This document shows positions 22,100 to 34,506 of a stretch of 64,000 nt of DNA, piece by piece. The stretch comes from Marinoscillum sp964351625 (GTDB taxonomy: Bacteria > Bacteroidota > Bacteroidia > Cytophagales > Cyclobacteriaceae), in contig CAYGOV010000005.1 of the NCBI GenBank assembly GCA_964351625.1, positions 1 through 64,000 of the forward strand, read 5' to 3'. The position numbers were made by a program, and so were the translations under genes. The notes below the pieces were generated by a model, which had not been told where the DNA came from, did not search any database, and saw nothing but the letters and a program-made list of their open reading frames with translations. The stretch's first letter is position 1. Each line of letters starts with the position of its first letter.

Positions 22100-25000
22100 N
22101 NNNNNNNNNNNNNNNNNNNNNNNNNNNNNNNNNNNNNNNNNNNNNNNNNNNNNNNNNNNNNNNNNNNNNNNNNNNNNNNNNNNNNNNNNNNNNNNNNNNG
22201 GGCTGATCCAAAATCAATATAACCCCCTGAGTTAATATTGGCTTGTAATTGAACGGTACCTCCTGTAAGCGTGGCATCATTATCTATTGGTACCACTATG
22301 TCAAGACTTGTATTGTCTTCATTCCAATAGCCAGAAACAACTGGAGCGCCAACTGATGTTACAGTACCTACAGTAAATGCTGATGGGGCTGTCCCATCAT
22401 ATATCACTTCATCACTGCTTTGAGTACCAGAGGTGACGTTTCCAGCGATATCGGTAATCACTGCTCGGATTACTACAGTCTCATCCTCAGCCAAGTTGCT
22501 ACTCAATGCTTCAAAAGTAGCTTCATTAAAACTCAACGTCTTATTTGTGCCCAAATCCGTGTTTAATATCGTATATGCACCACCTAGCACTTCAAACCCT
22601 CCTCCTGCAACACTAGCTTCTATTTGAATAGTACCTCCTTCGATAGACGCTTCGTTTTCTACTGGTATCACTACTTCAATTCCAGTATTGCTCGAATTCC
22701 AAAATCCTGTAACTACCGTCCCTCCAGTAACTGTAACTGTGCCTGTAGTAAATGCGACAGGATCAACCTGATCAATAGTGATCGTTTGAGCACTTACTGT
22801 TCCTGTGGTTGGATTACCTGATTCATCCGTAATGATTGCCTGGAAAGTAACATCCAGGTCTTCTCCAAAACCTGTCAATCCTTCAAAAACTGCAGCGAGA
22901 TTATTGATCGTAATATCCGTATTCAACTCTCCGACCAAAATGGTATGGGCTGATCCAAAATCAATATAACCCCCTGAGTTAATATTGGCTTGTAATTGAA
23001 CGGTACCTCCTGTAAGCGTGGCATCATTATCTATTGGTACCACTATGTCAAGACTTGTATTGTCTTCATTCCAATAGCCAGAAACAACTGGAGCGCCAAC
23101 TGATGTTACAGTACCTACAGTAAATGCTGATGGGGCTGTCCCATCATATATCACTTCATCACTGCTTTGAGTACCAGAGGTGACGTTTCCAGCGATATCG
23201 GTAATCACTGCTCGGATTACTACAGTCTCATCCTCAGCCAAGTTGCTACTCAATGCTTCAAAAGTAGCTTCATTAAAACTCAACGTCTTATTTGTGCCCA
23301 AATCCGTGTTTAATATCGTATATGCACCACCTAGCACTTCAAACCCTCCTCCTGCAACACTAGCTTCTATTTGAATAGTACCTCCTTCGATAGACGCTTC
23401 GTTTTCTACTGGTATCACTACTTCAATTCCAGTATTGCTCGAATTCCAAAATCCTGTGACCACCGTCCCTCCAGTTACTGTAACTGTGCCTGTAGTAAAT
23501 GAAACAGGATCAACTCGATCAATGGTGAGCGTTTGTCCACTTACAGTGCCAGTGGTTGTATTACCTGCTATATCGGTAATGATTGCTCGGAAGGTGACAT
23601 CTAGATCTTCTCCAAAACCTGTCAATCCTTCAAAAACTGCAGCGAGATTATTGATTGTAATATCCGTATTCAACTCTCCGATCAAAATGGTATGGGCTGA
23701 TCCAAAATCAATATAACCCCCTGAGTTAATATTGGCTTGTAATTGAACTGTACCTCCTGTAAGCGTGGCATCATTATCTATTGGCACCACTATGTCAAGA
23801 CTTGTATTGTCTTCATTCCAATAGCCTGTCACAACCGGCGCACCTACTGTGGTGACACTTCCTACTGTAAAATCTATGGCATCTGTCTGATCAATAGTGA
23901 TCGTTTGTGCACTTACTGTTCCTGTGGTTGGATTACCTGATTCATCCGTAATGATTGCCTGGAAAGTAACATCCAGGTCTTCTCCAAAACCTGTCAATCC
24001 TTCAAAAACTGCAGCGAGATTATTGATCGTAATATCCGTATTCAACTCTCCGACCAAAATGGTATGGGCTGATCCAAAATCAATATAACCCCCTGAGTTA
24101 ATATTGGCTTGTAATTGAACGGTACCTCCTGTAAGCGTGGCATCATTATCTATTGGTACCACTATGTCAAGACTTGTATTGTCTTCATTCCAATAGCCAG
24201 AAACAACTGGAGCGCCAACTGATGTTACAGTACCTACAGTAAATGCTGATGGGGCTGTCCCATCATATATCACTTCATCACTGCTTTGAGTACCAGAGGT
24301 GACGTTTCCAGCGATATCGGTAATCACTGCTCGGATTACTACAGTCTCATCCTCAGCCAAGTTGCTACTCAATGCTTCAAAAGTAGCTTCATTAAAACTC
24401 AACGTCTTATTTGTGCCCAAATCCGTGTTTAATATCGTATATGCACCACCTAGCACTTCAAACCCTCCTCCTGCAACACTAGCTTCTATTTGAATAGTAC
24501 CTCCTTCGATAGACGCTTCGTTTTCTACTGGTATCACTACTTCAATTCCAGTATTGCTCGAATTCCAAAATCCTGTAACTACCGTCCCTCCAGTAACTGT
24601 AACTGTGCCTGTAGTAAATGCGACAGGATCAACCTGATCAATAGTGATCGTTTGAGCACTTACTGTTCCTGTGGTTGGATTACCTGATTCATCCGTAATG
24701 ATTGCCTGGAAAGTAACATCCAGGTCTTCTCCAAAACCTGTCAATCCTTCAAAAACTGCAGCGAGATTATTGATCGTAATATCCGTATTCAACTCTCCGA
24801 CCAAAATGGTATGGGCTGATCCAAAATCAATATAACCCCCTGAGTTAATATTGGCTTGTAATTGAACGGTACCTCCTGTAAGCGTGGCATCATTATCTAT
24901 TGGTACCACTATGTCAAGACTTGTATTGTCTTCATTCCAATAGCCAGAAACAACTGGAGCGCCAACTGATGTTACAGTACCTACAGTAAATGCTGATGGG

Positions 25001-25400
25001 GCTGTCCCATCATATATCACTTCATCACTGCTTTGAGTACCAGAGGTGACGTTTCCAGCGATATCGGTAATCACTGCTCGGATTACTACAGTCTCATCCT
25101 CAGCCAAGTTGCTACTCAATGCTTCAAAAGTAGCTTCATTAAAACTCAACGTCTTATTTGTGCCCAAATCCGTGTTTAATATCGTATATGCACCACCTAG
25201 CACTTCAAACCCTCCTCCTGCAACACTAGCTTCTATTTGAATAGTACCTCCTTCGATAGACGCTTCGTTTTCTACTGGTATCACTACTTCAATTCCAGTA
25301 TTGCTCGAATTCCAAAATCCTGTGACCACCGTCCCTCCAGTTACTGTAACTGTGCCTGTAGTAAATGAAACAGGATCAACTCGATCAATGGTGAGCGTCT
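22081..25400 (-). repeat. Near-identical A/B Ig-domain tandem array
   Basis: Two Ig-like modules of about 124-125 residues alternate. A begins SFTTGTVTVTGGTVVTGFWN, B begins SAFTVGTVTSVGAPVVSGYW, with a B-like variant (FTVGSVTTVGAPVVTGYWNE). The A+B unit is 747 bp: the stretches at 22433, 23180, 24299 and 25046 read identically over almost 200 bases. The order from the N-terminus is A B A B B-prime A B A B then the gap. Third codon positions are conserved too, which implies very recent amplification or gene conversion. Confidence 0.92.
22100..22199. other. Assembly gap 2 (100 N), collapsed repeat
   Basis: 100 Ns inside the A/B Ig array. The flanks match positions 23559 and 23694 of another copy, giving a minimum missing length of 134 nt. 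This equals 2 modulo 3, exactly what is needed to restore the frame. If an intact B module plus an intact B-prime module is present, as in the neighbouring array, the true value would be 134 plus 372 nt (506). Confidence 0.85.
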
Positions 25401-28400
25401 GAACGCTATTTGTTCCTGTAGTGCTGTTACCAGTATTATCTGAGATGATAGCAGTGAAGGTAACAACCTCTCCTTCTTCTAATCCAGCACTAAGGTTTTC
25501 AAAAGTGGTAGCATCAATGCTAATAGTCTTGGTGTTTGCAGAAACCTCCCCTGCTGAAATCGCTGCAGGAGAACCTAAGTCCACAAACGCCTCAGCATCA
25601 ACTTGAGCTCTTAATTGGACCGATCCACCTGTTAAAGTAGCATCAGCCGATATAGGGACCTCAAATTCTATATCTGTATTATCTTCATTCCAATAACCTG
25701 TGACTACAAGTGGTCCAACTGTGGTCACTGTTCCAAGAGTAAATGGTAAGGGAGCTGTATTATCTATTGTAAATGCATCAGATGGCCCTTCAGCAGATGC
25801 CATATTATTACCGATCGACTCAGCAATATTTGGTCCTACAGTAATTGTCAAATCACCATCTCCAGCAATACCCAAAATAGTTAATGTATAATTCTGATCG
25901 TCACTATCATTAACCAATTCAGATGCTGTCAATGCTGTAAAAGTGACCGAACCTCCGTTGTTTACAGTAATATCTCCGAAAGTAAAGGTAGCGTCATCTA
26001 TAACCTCACTGAATACTAAATCAAATGAGACAGAATTATCATTGGTTCCTGAAAATGCTCCATTAGATACATTGTTTCGAGTTATCGTAAGTGTAACTCC
26101 CGTCTGATCTATAGTATATGTTTCCTCTGAATTAACAGTCCCAGCAGCTCCGAATGCGTTGGCAAAACCATCTTGAATATTATTTCCAGAGGTAACATCC
26201 AAATTCAAAATATTAGTACCTGCTTCAGCAATATTATTAATTATAATATCATAGGTGCTAGCAGTTACAGGTGTAACAGAATTCACGGTTGCAGTTGCTC
26301 CTCCATTAGCAATTTCAAAATCGGCAACATCCACATTAGTGACTGGCTCGTCAAATGCCACTCTAAATGTAACTGTAGTATTATTAACTGTGGCCGCAGA
26401 AGGACTCTGTCTTGTGATGTTGGTAATCGTTGGTGCTTGAGTTTCAGCATTTATCGTGAAGCCTGAACTTGCAGCTGCGTCAGTTAAAGCACCTCCTGTA
26501 GTTCCAAGAGAAAAACTACCAGCCGGTGTAGAGTGGACAATATCACTAACCGTTCCTACTCCATCCACCCAATTTCCTGAAACAGATGGTGTATTATAAG
26601 CTACAGACAAATTACCATTAGAAGTTATACTCACAGCATCAGCACCGTCATAATCTAGATCTCTGTTTCCGTTAACATCTGTGGCTTCTAAGGTTACCGC
26701 TGGGGTCATTACCGCATTTGCATCTGTTGTAGAAGGCTGATCTAGAAATTTGTACGCCGATGCATCTACATCAAATTGGTTTTTAGTGGATCCACTACTA
26801 ATGGACAAAGTAGTACTGGTGCTCCAAGCCGAGCCAGTCCATACTCTTTCAACCTTATTTTCTCCAGTAATTCCGTCTAAGTTAAGATTTATCACTAAAT
26901 ACTTGTTATCAATAGCAGACTGATTCGGTTGAAACCAAACATATAAAGCATATTCCTTACCCCCAGTAGGTGCATCTGCTTTGTCTATCAAACCTAATTT
27001 ATTCGTGAAATCCCCTGCAGTACTAAACATTATACTGTTCGATCCTATACTGTTAGCAGTACTGCTATTACCCTTACTGTCATAAATAACTGCACCGGCA
27101 ATAATACTTGACCAGTCCAAAGTACTTCCAGCACCAGATGAGGGTCTATTAAATACAAATCCATTGAAAGTTTCAGTACCTCCTCCTGAAAAATCTGATA
27201 AGTTAAAGTAGAAAACAGGTAATGCAGTGCCGAGAGTCGTTGCATCTTTTGGTACAATAATATTTGCTTCATCATTACAATTAGATTCACTTAAATGCGC
27301 TTCACCATTACTCGCGGCTGCATTGGTTGTAAAGTAGCTAGTCCCACAAACATCTGGACTCTTGTCATCTACTGTGAAATTTAAAGTAGTTTGATCACTA
27401 AATCCAGAGAACGAATTTGGAATACTGGCCAAGTCATCAAATGCATCTGCTTCAATTTGTATGTAATAATTATTAGTAACCGTAAATGCTGTATGGCTAA
27501 TTGTTACCACGTTTCCTGAGGTATAGTTGGCTGACGCAACATCAAAGGTCTGAAATACAGTATTTGCTGGACTATTATATATTGTAATAGATGTAGAACC
27601 AGCTGTGCCTTCAGCAACATCCTCTGAAAAAGTGAACTCAATATCGTCAGAAGCAGAAGCACTAGCCGCTCCATCTGTCGGATTAGAATTCAATAAAATA
27701 GGCGGTGCACTATCCGTAACTTGCTCTATACCATCCACAACTGGATTTCCTGCATTATCTTCCCAAAGTCCTGCAATTCCATCTATGCTTGTTGATCCTG
27801 CTGCTGTATTTTCTCCCACAAGGTGGTCTAGAGGGGAAATTCCTGTCACAGAAACTACAGCAAATGTTCCATCTGTATCAGTGATTGATGGTGTAGCATT
27901 GGTTGTGACCACAGTAGATCCATCAGGAAGTAGAAGGGTTCCTAAATCTGCAAATACTGGAGCAGCCCCATCATCAGTATCTATGTTTTCACTAAAGGTG
28001 ATGTCTATCCGATCAATGAAACCATTATCGTCTGTATCGAAGATTTCAAGGTCAACTACTATTGGGTTTGCACTATCAGTATATGTAGCTGCAACTTCTC
28101 CATCGGCAATTTCAGTAGCTGTACCTTCTGCAAGAATAGTACTAGTACCTGCATCATCATAGGTTACCGTTAATCCAGTAATACCTGTTCCTGAAATAGG
28201 CGTAGAGAGATTTAACGTAAGTGAACCCACGTCAGTGAAATCATAATCGGTATCATCAATTACCCCTGAGCTTAAGACAATCGCTCCAAAACCTGTTCCA
28301 TCATTATCAGCAATGTCCACATTCTTATTGAAGGTGATGACTACCTGATCAATGTCCCCATCATTGTTATCGTCTAACCATTCGGCATTTGTGATCACAG

Positions 28401-31400
28401 GCACGACAAATCCTGTCCCCGTGAGATTAAGATCATAATCTGCTAATTCTGCGCTTGGGATAGCTATATCATCTGCAATTACCCCATCTGTGGTAGGATC
28501 AAAATCAACAGTAAGACCTTGCGACTGACCCGGTGTTAAAGTTACCGTAGGAGTATAAGGTGTATCAAAACTGTACGGAGTTCCAATTCCAAAAGTAGGC
28601 AAAGCATCAAGGTTCAAATCAGCCAAACCTTGGTTAAGAATAGTAAAGGTAGCCGAACCAGTAGAGGCATTATCAACAGTACCAAAGTCATAAGCAGCGC
28701 CTCCTGAAGGATAAGTAGTAGAACCCTGCAGAACCGTAATATTTGGAGTGGTAGCTGCAGTAGAAGCAAAAGCCGTAGAGTTTACCCAATTTGAAACGGT
28801 TCCACTTGTATTAGAGCCATCTACATCAAAACCATTCAGCGTTCCGTCATTTCCACCAGAGGATAAATCAGTAGCGGTAACTAAACCAGTATTATCTCCG
28901 GATGGAATGCCTTGATTGAAATCATAGTACAATACCAAACTTCCGTCTGCTGATGGATTCGCATAACGAGAAGCTGCATTGGCTCGGATTTCTAAAGGTG
29001 TACGAACATCATTCCAAATACGAATTTCATCTAAATCTCCATTCATAGATGAAACTGAAGGCGCAATTCCTATATTGAGTGCACTTGTTCCATCTTTAGG
29101 ATTTCGAGTTGATGCAATTTCACCATCTAACAAGCCATTCACATAAATTTTAAGACTAGTGCCATCAAAAACGCCTGTTAAGTGATACCACGTATTTATT
29201 GATAAAGTCGTTGATCCACTAACAAGATCAAATGAACCAGAGTTATCAAGGGTGAGAAACTGAGGAGATCCACCTGGTGAGATCCGCAAAGCATACCCTC
29301 CGTCTCCTCCGGAGTATTTTGTGATAATAGGATTTAATAATGCTACACTAGTAACTCTAATCCATGCCTCCAAAGTAATATTACCTGTTATTGAAAGCGA
29401 AACATTATCTACTGCACTAACAAAATCATTACTTGCAACAAAGTTCAAAGCATTCTCCACACTATAAAGTGTTGCTGTATTTGCTGGAGAGCTATTGGTA
29501 GTTCCATCATTCACCGAGAAGGTGAATGTGATGTTACCAGCTACTGAAGTAGCGATGTATTTGAGTTTACCAAGATCAATGTCAGTAACAGCAATATCAT
29601 CTAATGCAGAGATCGTTTCTCCACCTCCATCGTCTGTATCATTTAAATTATCATCGAAAAATAGTGTCCCTGCTCCAGGTAAAGTGGTAATTTCAACTGA
29701 GGTGAATGTATCACCATTAGCATCATCATATCCAAAACTAGAAGAAGGGATGCTTATCACTTCATCTACACCTGCAGCCAGACTAAAATCAGTCGCTGTA
29801 GGAGCTAGATTTTGCATCTCTAACGCTCCTAAATCTCTACCAGACCCAAATGGTCTTGCCTGACCAATCTGATCAACGGTCTCTGCACTTCCAGTCGCAG
29901 CATTTATGGCGTTGGCTCCTACCGTTATTGTCTGTGTTTCTCCTGTATAATTGGTAGCTAATGTTCCAAACTCAGGATCATTTATTGTAACATTGCCATT
30001 ATTGGCAACAGTACCTGTAGAAGTTCCTATAATATTTACTGTGTTTTCCGCATCGAAGGTTCCTCCTGTAACATTCAAATCATTTGTTCCATTTCCATAA
30101 ATAATAGAGTAATTCAGTGTTGATGTTCCATTAGATAAAATACCATCACCTGTTGTTCCTGCTGAATTATTTGAAACAGTAACATGATCAAGATTAGTTG
30201 AACCAACTGCAACCCTGATGGCGCCTCCAGATGTTGTCGCACTATTTCCACTAAATGTAGAATTATCAACATTCAACGTTGAAGTTGTCAGTATAGCACC
30301 CCCACTTGCACTGGATGAATTATTCGTAAAAAGGGATTGAGAAACATTTGCGGAACCCGTAGTACTTATAGCCCCTCCATCTCCTGCTGAGGTTGCATTT
30401 GAATTAAAATGCACACCAGTAACCGTAAGTAATCCTGAAGAAGTATGATAAATGGCTCCTCCATTCGTGGCTGCCAAGCCATTCGAAAGTGTTAGCAGAG
30501 TAATGGTCAAATTATCGTCCGTCAAATTTTCAAAAATACTATGAGTATCTACACCGTCAATAATCAAATCGCTAGCGCCTGGGCCATTAATCGTCAGATT
30601 ATCGGTAATAGTTGGTAAATCCCCAACAAGAGTAATGGTTTGCGTTGACCCTAGACCTGAAGCATCAATGATATCAGCTGAGCCATCGGTAAGGTTTGCA
30701 TCTAATATTGCAGCTCTCAATGAACCTACAGGTGGAGTTCCCACATTATCGGTCGTCACGGTCAGTGTATAAGTACCTGATACATTTACCAGCACTACAT
30801 CAGAATCTGTGCCCCCACTCCCATCAGCTGTCGCTATGGTTATTTCATGCTGACCAGCAACGCTTCCTGGCACATAAGCCATACCATCTAAAGTAGCATT
30901 AACATCCGTTAACGTTCCCGAAATAGTGAATGAAGCTGTGCCACTTCCACCGCCACCAATGACTGCTGCTCCACTTGCTGTTGCAGTAAGTGTACCTGTA
31001 TTAGTGGTAAAATCACCATTGTTTACCACAGAAACAGTAACTGACTGATCATCAGTCTCAACATCTGCAATACTAATTTGCGTGCCTCCTGTAAATGTTA
31101 CTGATGTAGAACCGTCTGTACTTTGAGTACCTGGTAATGTGATTACAGGAGAATTGTTAATAGTGAAACTAAAGGAAGTTTCATCCGCGATTCCTGCAAA
31201 ACTATTACCTGAGGCATCTTCAACAGCTGATGCTCCAATCTGAATAGCGTAGGCTGTCGCTTCCGTCAAACTGCTTGTTGGATTGATATAAATCTTATCT
31301 CCAGAATATCCAACTTGTCCATTATTAGGAGTTGCAATATTACCAGCATTATCCGCTCCTGTTAAATCAAATGTCTCTACATCCGCTCCCCCTACCAAGG

Positions 31401-33081
31401 TCAGGACTATTGACCCTGTGGAAGTAAGCACAACATTCTCATCAAAATCTGCGATAATATAGGAAATGGACGTAGCTACACCAGTCGCATCATCACTAGG
31501 TGTTGAATTAGCCCCGTCAAATGTCGGTGCTGTCTCATCTGCTGTCGTGAAACTAAAGGAAGTTTCATCCGAGATACCAGCAAAACTATTACCTGAGGCA
31601 TCTTCAATAGCCGTTGCTCCAATCTGAATAGCGTAGGCCGTTGTTTCAGCTAAACTGCTTGTTGGGTTGATATAAATCTTGTCTCCAGAGTATCCAACTT
31701 GTCCATCATTAGGAGTTGCCGTATTACCAGCGTTATCTGCTCCTGTTAAATCAAATGTCTCTACATCCGCTCCGCCTACCAAGGTCAAGACTATTGACCC
31801 TGTAGAAGTAAGCACAACATTCTCATCAAAATCAGCAATAATATACGGAATAGCAGTTGCTACACCCGTAGCATTGTCATTAGGTGTCGAGCCAGTAGGA
31901 TCAAAATCTGGTGCAGTTTCACCTGCAACACTAAAGGTAAAAGGAATCTCATCAGTCGTCGCACTATTGGTAGTGATCGTTACCACATCGGTATGGGAAC
32001 CAATAGCAGTCGGATCATAGGTAATATCAAAAGTGATTGAATTTCCGGGGATAATAGTTGAACCCGCTGGATTATCTGTAAGCGTAAAATGAGTCCCTGT
32101 AGTTAATGCTACACTGGTAAAAGTCAGGTCATTTAACCCGTCATTTGTGATTGTAAACTGATTTACATTCGAACCTCCATTGAGTAAAACAGCCCCAAAA
32201 TCCGTGTCATCAGATAAATCTGGGGTGGCGTCAGCATCTGCAATCTCTGTAGCATTACCTGAAACATATACATCTTGAAGCCCTGTGGTAGCAAGAGCGG
32301 TTGATCCAGTATAAGACACATCACCATTCAGCGTACCATCATTTGTGTTCGTTGTAATGTCAAGCAAATTTCCAGCTAATTGATTGAAATTGTAAGAGGC
32401 TACTAATCCAGTTCCTGTAGTAAGGGTTTGTCTGGCAGAGGTGTCAATTTGTGAATTAGTCCTAGCAATGTTCCATATTCTCACTTCATCAATCTGTCCT
32501 GTGAAAGGGCTACTATTATCTCCAAGGCGAGTTCGTCCGATAATAATCGGTGTGGAAAATGTATTCAGCGAATTACTGAAAGGAGTTCGTGCCTGTTCAA
32601 TACCGTTTATATATAGAATGACATTAGAACCATCATAAACACCAGCTATGTGTGTCCACTGGTTTACAGCAATATTGTTTAGCGAGGTTGCAGTAAAAAA
32701 AGTAGTTCCATCTGACACCAAAATTCTAGGCTTATTGGTGTCGGTAATATCAAGCAAAAAGGTTACGTCTGCTTGGAGTGTAGTATTTCCACTTTGCGCC
32801 AAGATACTCTGATAAGCCCCAGGGTTGGTCGTTGGGTAAACCCAAGCTTCAACGGTCATTGCAGTTGTAAAATCAAATGAGGTCCCGTCAGGAATAGTCA
32901 CATAATCATCTGTCCCATCAAAAGACAATGCATTCTCCTGCGCATACGAACCTAAAGGAATACTAAATGCAAACAGCGATAGAAACAAAAATTTATAAAT
33001 CCCTTTTATATCGAATCTCGATTTATATATTCCCCTAAAAGAGGTGGGGAAATCAATGGCTAATGGTAAAATTCGTTTCAT
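22200..33081 (-). CDS. Giant T9SS adhesin, N-terminal segment (LamG, beta-helix, Ig repeats)
   Basis: About 3,627 residues, the 5' part of the giant gene. The start is ATG at 33081. The N-terminus is long and basic and is followed by a hydrophobic segment FLFLSLFAFSIPLGSYAQ (signal peptide, unusually long n-region). Domains in order: LamG/concanavalin-like (about 50-240), choice-of-anchor-D/ASPM-like (about 265-390), two near-identical Big_5-type domains, a cadherin-like domain, a right-handed beta-helix with G-G-A-I repeats (about 785-1060), a cadherin-like domain, a second LamG (about 1165-1385), another anchor-D domain, several Ig domains, then the A/B array. With the two gaps filled at their minimum sizes the whole gene is 26,127 nt, exactly 8,709 codons. 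It follows the lipoprotein gene by 93 bp and is probably the last gene of that transcription unit. Confidence 0.88.
31163..31930 (-). repeat. 384-bp tandem duplication of a Big_5-like domain
   Basis: Two adjacent 128-residue domains (both containing IVLTLVGGADVETFDLTGAD and NGQVGYSGDKIYINPTSS) are offset by exactly 384 bp. The nucleotide sequences differ at scattered sites, so this duplication is older than the A/B array. Confidence 0.85.
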
Positions 33082-33089
33082 AACTGGGC

Positions 33090-33101
33090 GGTTTTAAAAC
33101 C
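33090..33101. promoter_or_regulatory. 12-bp palindrome just upstream of giant adhesin start
   Basis: GGTTTTAAAACC is a perfect palindrome ending 8 bases before the ATG of the giant gene (minus strand). It could be an operator or an mRNA hairpin-forming site over the translation initiation region. Chance occurrence in AT-rich DNA is possible. Confidence 0.3.
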
Positions 33102-33142
33102 AATAAGTAATACTAATTCTTCAAATATTTCTAAACACAAAA

Positions 33143-33161
33143 AGACGTCTTTATCACGTCT
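33143..33161 (-). terminator. Weak terminator-like hairpin before the giant adhesin gene
   Basis: On the minus strand AGACGT, a 7-nt loop GATAAAG and ACGTCT form a 6-bp stem followed by TTTTG. It starts 14 bases after the lipoprotein stop. The same bases overlap a 12-bp perfect palindrome AAAGACGTCTTT (33141-33152). The short stem suggests partial termination, which could lower expression of the giant gene relative to the upstream genes. Confidence 0.45.
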
Positions 33162-33174
33162 AAATGCATCATTA

Positions 33175-34497
33175 TTAATCCTTTAGCTCTCCTGATCTAT
33201 TCAATCTCATCAGGCCGACGAGCGTTACAGCAGCTCCAAATTCTATATTGGCAGCCACCAGTATATCACCATCTGGTAGAGTTATTGCAGCCTTAGCTCG
33301 GTCATCACCATTCGAAGTACCATAATGCTGGTCGAAACCAGCAATGTGACCTGATAGTGGATTCACGCGCATAAGTAAGATCTCCTCCTGTTTAGATTCG
33401 GTGTTCTCACCAAGCGCATTTGTTAATGTAAACTGAGGAATACTTCCCAATACCATTAGGTCATTGTCTACAGTGCGTGTCCCAGTTAGTATTTGGCATG
33501 CTAGTCCATAATCTGTCTCCAAGATGAAAGATGAATTATCAACTAAAGATCCTCCTTGAGAAACGGAAATATGAAAGCCAACAGATGCATTGTTCGCACC
33601 AGCAGTTGTAGATCCTACTATGGAATAACCTGACGATGTTTTAATTACTTTTCTAGGAATGTCATTGGCAAGGACATTAGCTCCTTCTACCCCTACATCC
33701 AACGACCCCTTATCCGAAGTGCCCAATTCATTGGTTTGAACAACAAAAACATTTTCTCCTTCAGCCAGCGTCACTGTAGATCCAATAATCATCAAACTTC
33801 TATCAGGATTTTCAAATATTGCGAGGGAAGTTTCATCCCTAGAGAATCCATGCTCCTTCTCCCAATAAGTAGAATCATTATAATCTATCTTTGAAACGTA
33901 CATTTCAAAGTCAGTACCTTTGTTCCTCAGGGTATCAATCTTTATTCGTGTGTGACCTAAAATTGCCACTTTCTCTACTCCGTCAGTCTCTGTGGTTTGA
34001 ATGATATCCGTAGCTATTAGGTCTTCTCTGATTTTGAAGTCACTAATTTTCACACCCAGGGTATCTAAAGTAGGTGCTGTTGTAATATTGAAGTCCAAAT
34101 CCATTTTACACCAAATCCCCTGAAATGAGGAAAGTCCACCATCGTCAACCGCCTGTCTATATCCTACAAATAAAAGTTCTCCGCTTGGTAACAATTTTAT
34201 TCGCTTAGGACTATAAATGGCGTCATCACCAAAATCAAACAATCTAAACCCAATCTGATTCCCCTCTTTATTTGTACGAATAAGGAAAATATTGTCATTC
34301 TGAGAAGCAAGTATGATAAAATTATCTTCCGACAAACCATTTACAGTCGTACTAACTCGTAACAAGTCAACTACATCGTTAACACCAGTGCCATAGTATT
34401 TCACAAATACGTCAGCCGGTTGAGGACTATCCTCATTAGAAGGAGTACAGGCCACCACTAACACAGAAATGAGAATATAAAATTTAAAATATTTCAT
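33175..34497 (-). CDS. Lipoprotein with predicted beta-propeller-like repeats
   Basis: A 440-residue protein with a type II signal peptide: MKYFKFYILISVLVVAC, lipobox VVAC, Cys17. The residues after the Cys (TPSNED) include acidic residues, as in some Bacteroidetes lipoprotein surface-export signals, so surface exposure is possible. The mature part has repeated strands of the type D-N-F-I-I-L-A-S, G-E-L-L-F-V-G-Y, R-S-L-M-I-I-G-S and G-D-I-L-V-A-A-N, each followed by polar turns. These are typical of a beta-propeller of the kind found in delta-60-repeat or kelch-like lipoproteins. I do not recognise a specific family. It follows the outer-membrane protein gene by 9 bp and precedes the giant adhesin gene; a role in holding or sensing the adhesin is inference. 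Confidence 0.8.
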   Translation of the reverse strand: MKYFKFYILISVLVVACTPSNEDSPQPADVFVKYYGTGVNDVVDLLRVSTTVNGLSEDNFIILASQNDNIFLIRTNKEGNQIGFRLFDFGDDAIYSPKRIKLLPSGELLFVGYRQAVDDGGLSSFQGIWCKMDLDFNITTAPTLDTLGVKISDFKIREDLIATDIIQTTETDGVEKVAILGHTRIKIDTLRNKGTDFEMYVSKIDYNDSTYWEKEHGFSRDETSLAIFENPDRSLMIIGSTVTLAEGENVFVVQTNELGTSDKGSLDVGVEGANVLANDIPRKVIKTSSGYSIVGSTTAGANNASVGFHISVSQGGSLVDNSSFILETDYGLACQILTGTRTVDNDLMVLGSIPQFTLTNALGENTESKQEEILLMRVNPLSGHIAGFDQHYGTSNGDDRAKAAITLPDGDILVAANIEFGAAVTLVGLMRLNRSGELKD

Positions 34498-34506
34498 AGA
34501 GTTAGA

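Noticed and set aside
22433..25240. Four identical 64-residue plus-strand ORFs and related 60-100-residue ORFs opposite the Ig array
   Set aside because: They are antisense shadows of the identical A/B repeats of the minus-strand giant gene; they have low-complexity composition and no start context or family resemblance.
22081..25400. Regular repeats as a CRISPR array or mobile-element array
   Set aside because: The repeats are 370-750 bp long, entirely coding and without spacers or transposase genes; they are tandem Ig domains.
33112..33126. AATATTTG as a promoter for the giant adhesin gene
   Set aside because: It differs from TAnnTTTG at the first base and the only TTTG upstream is about 9 nt away, too close for a -33 element.
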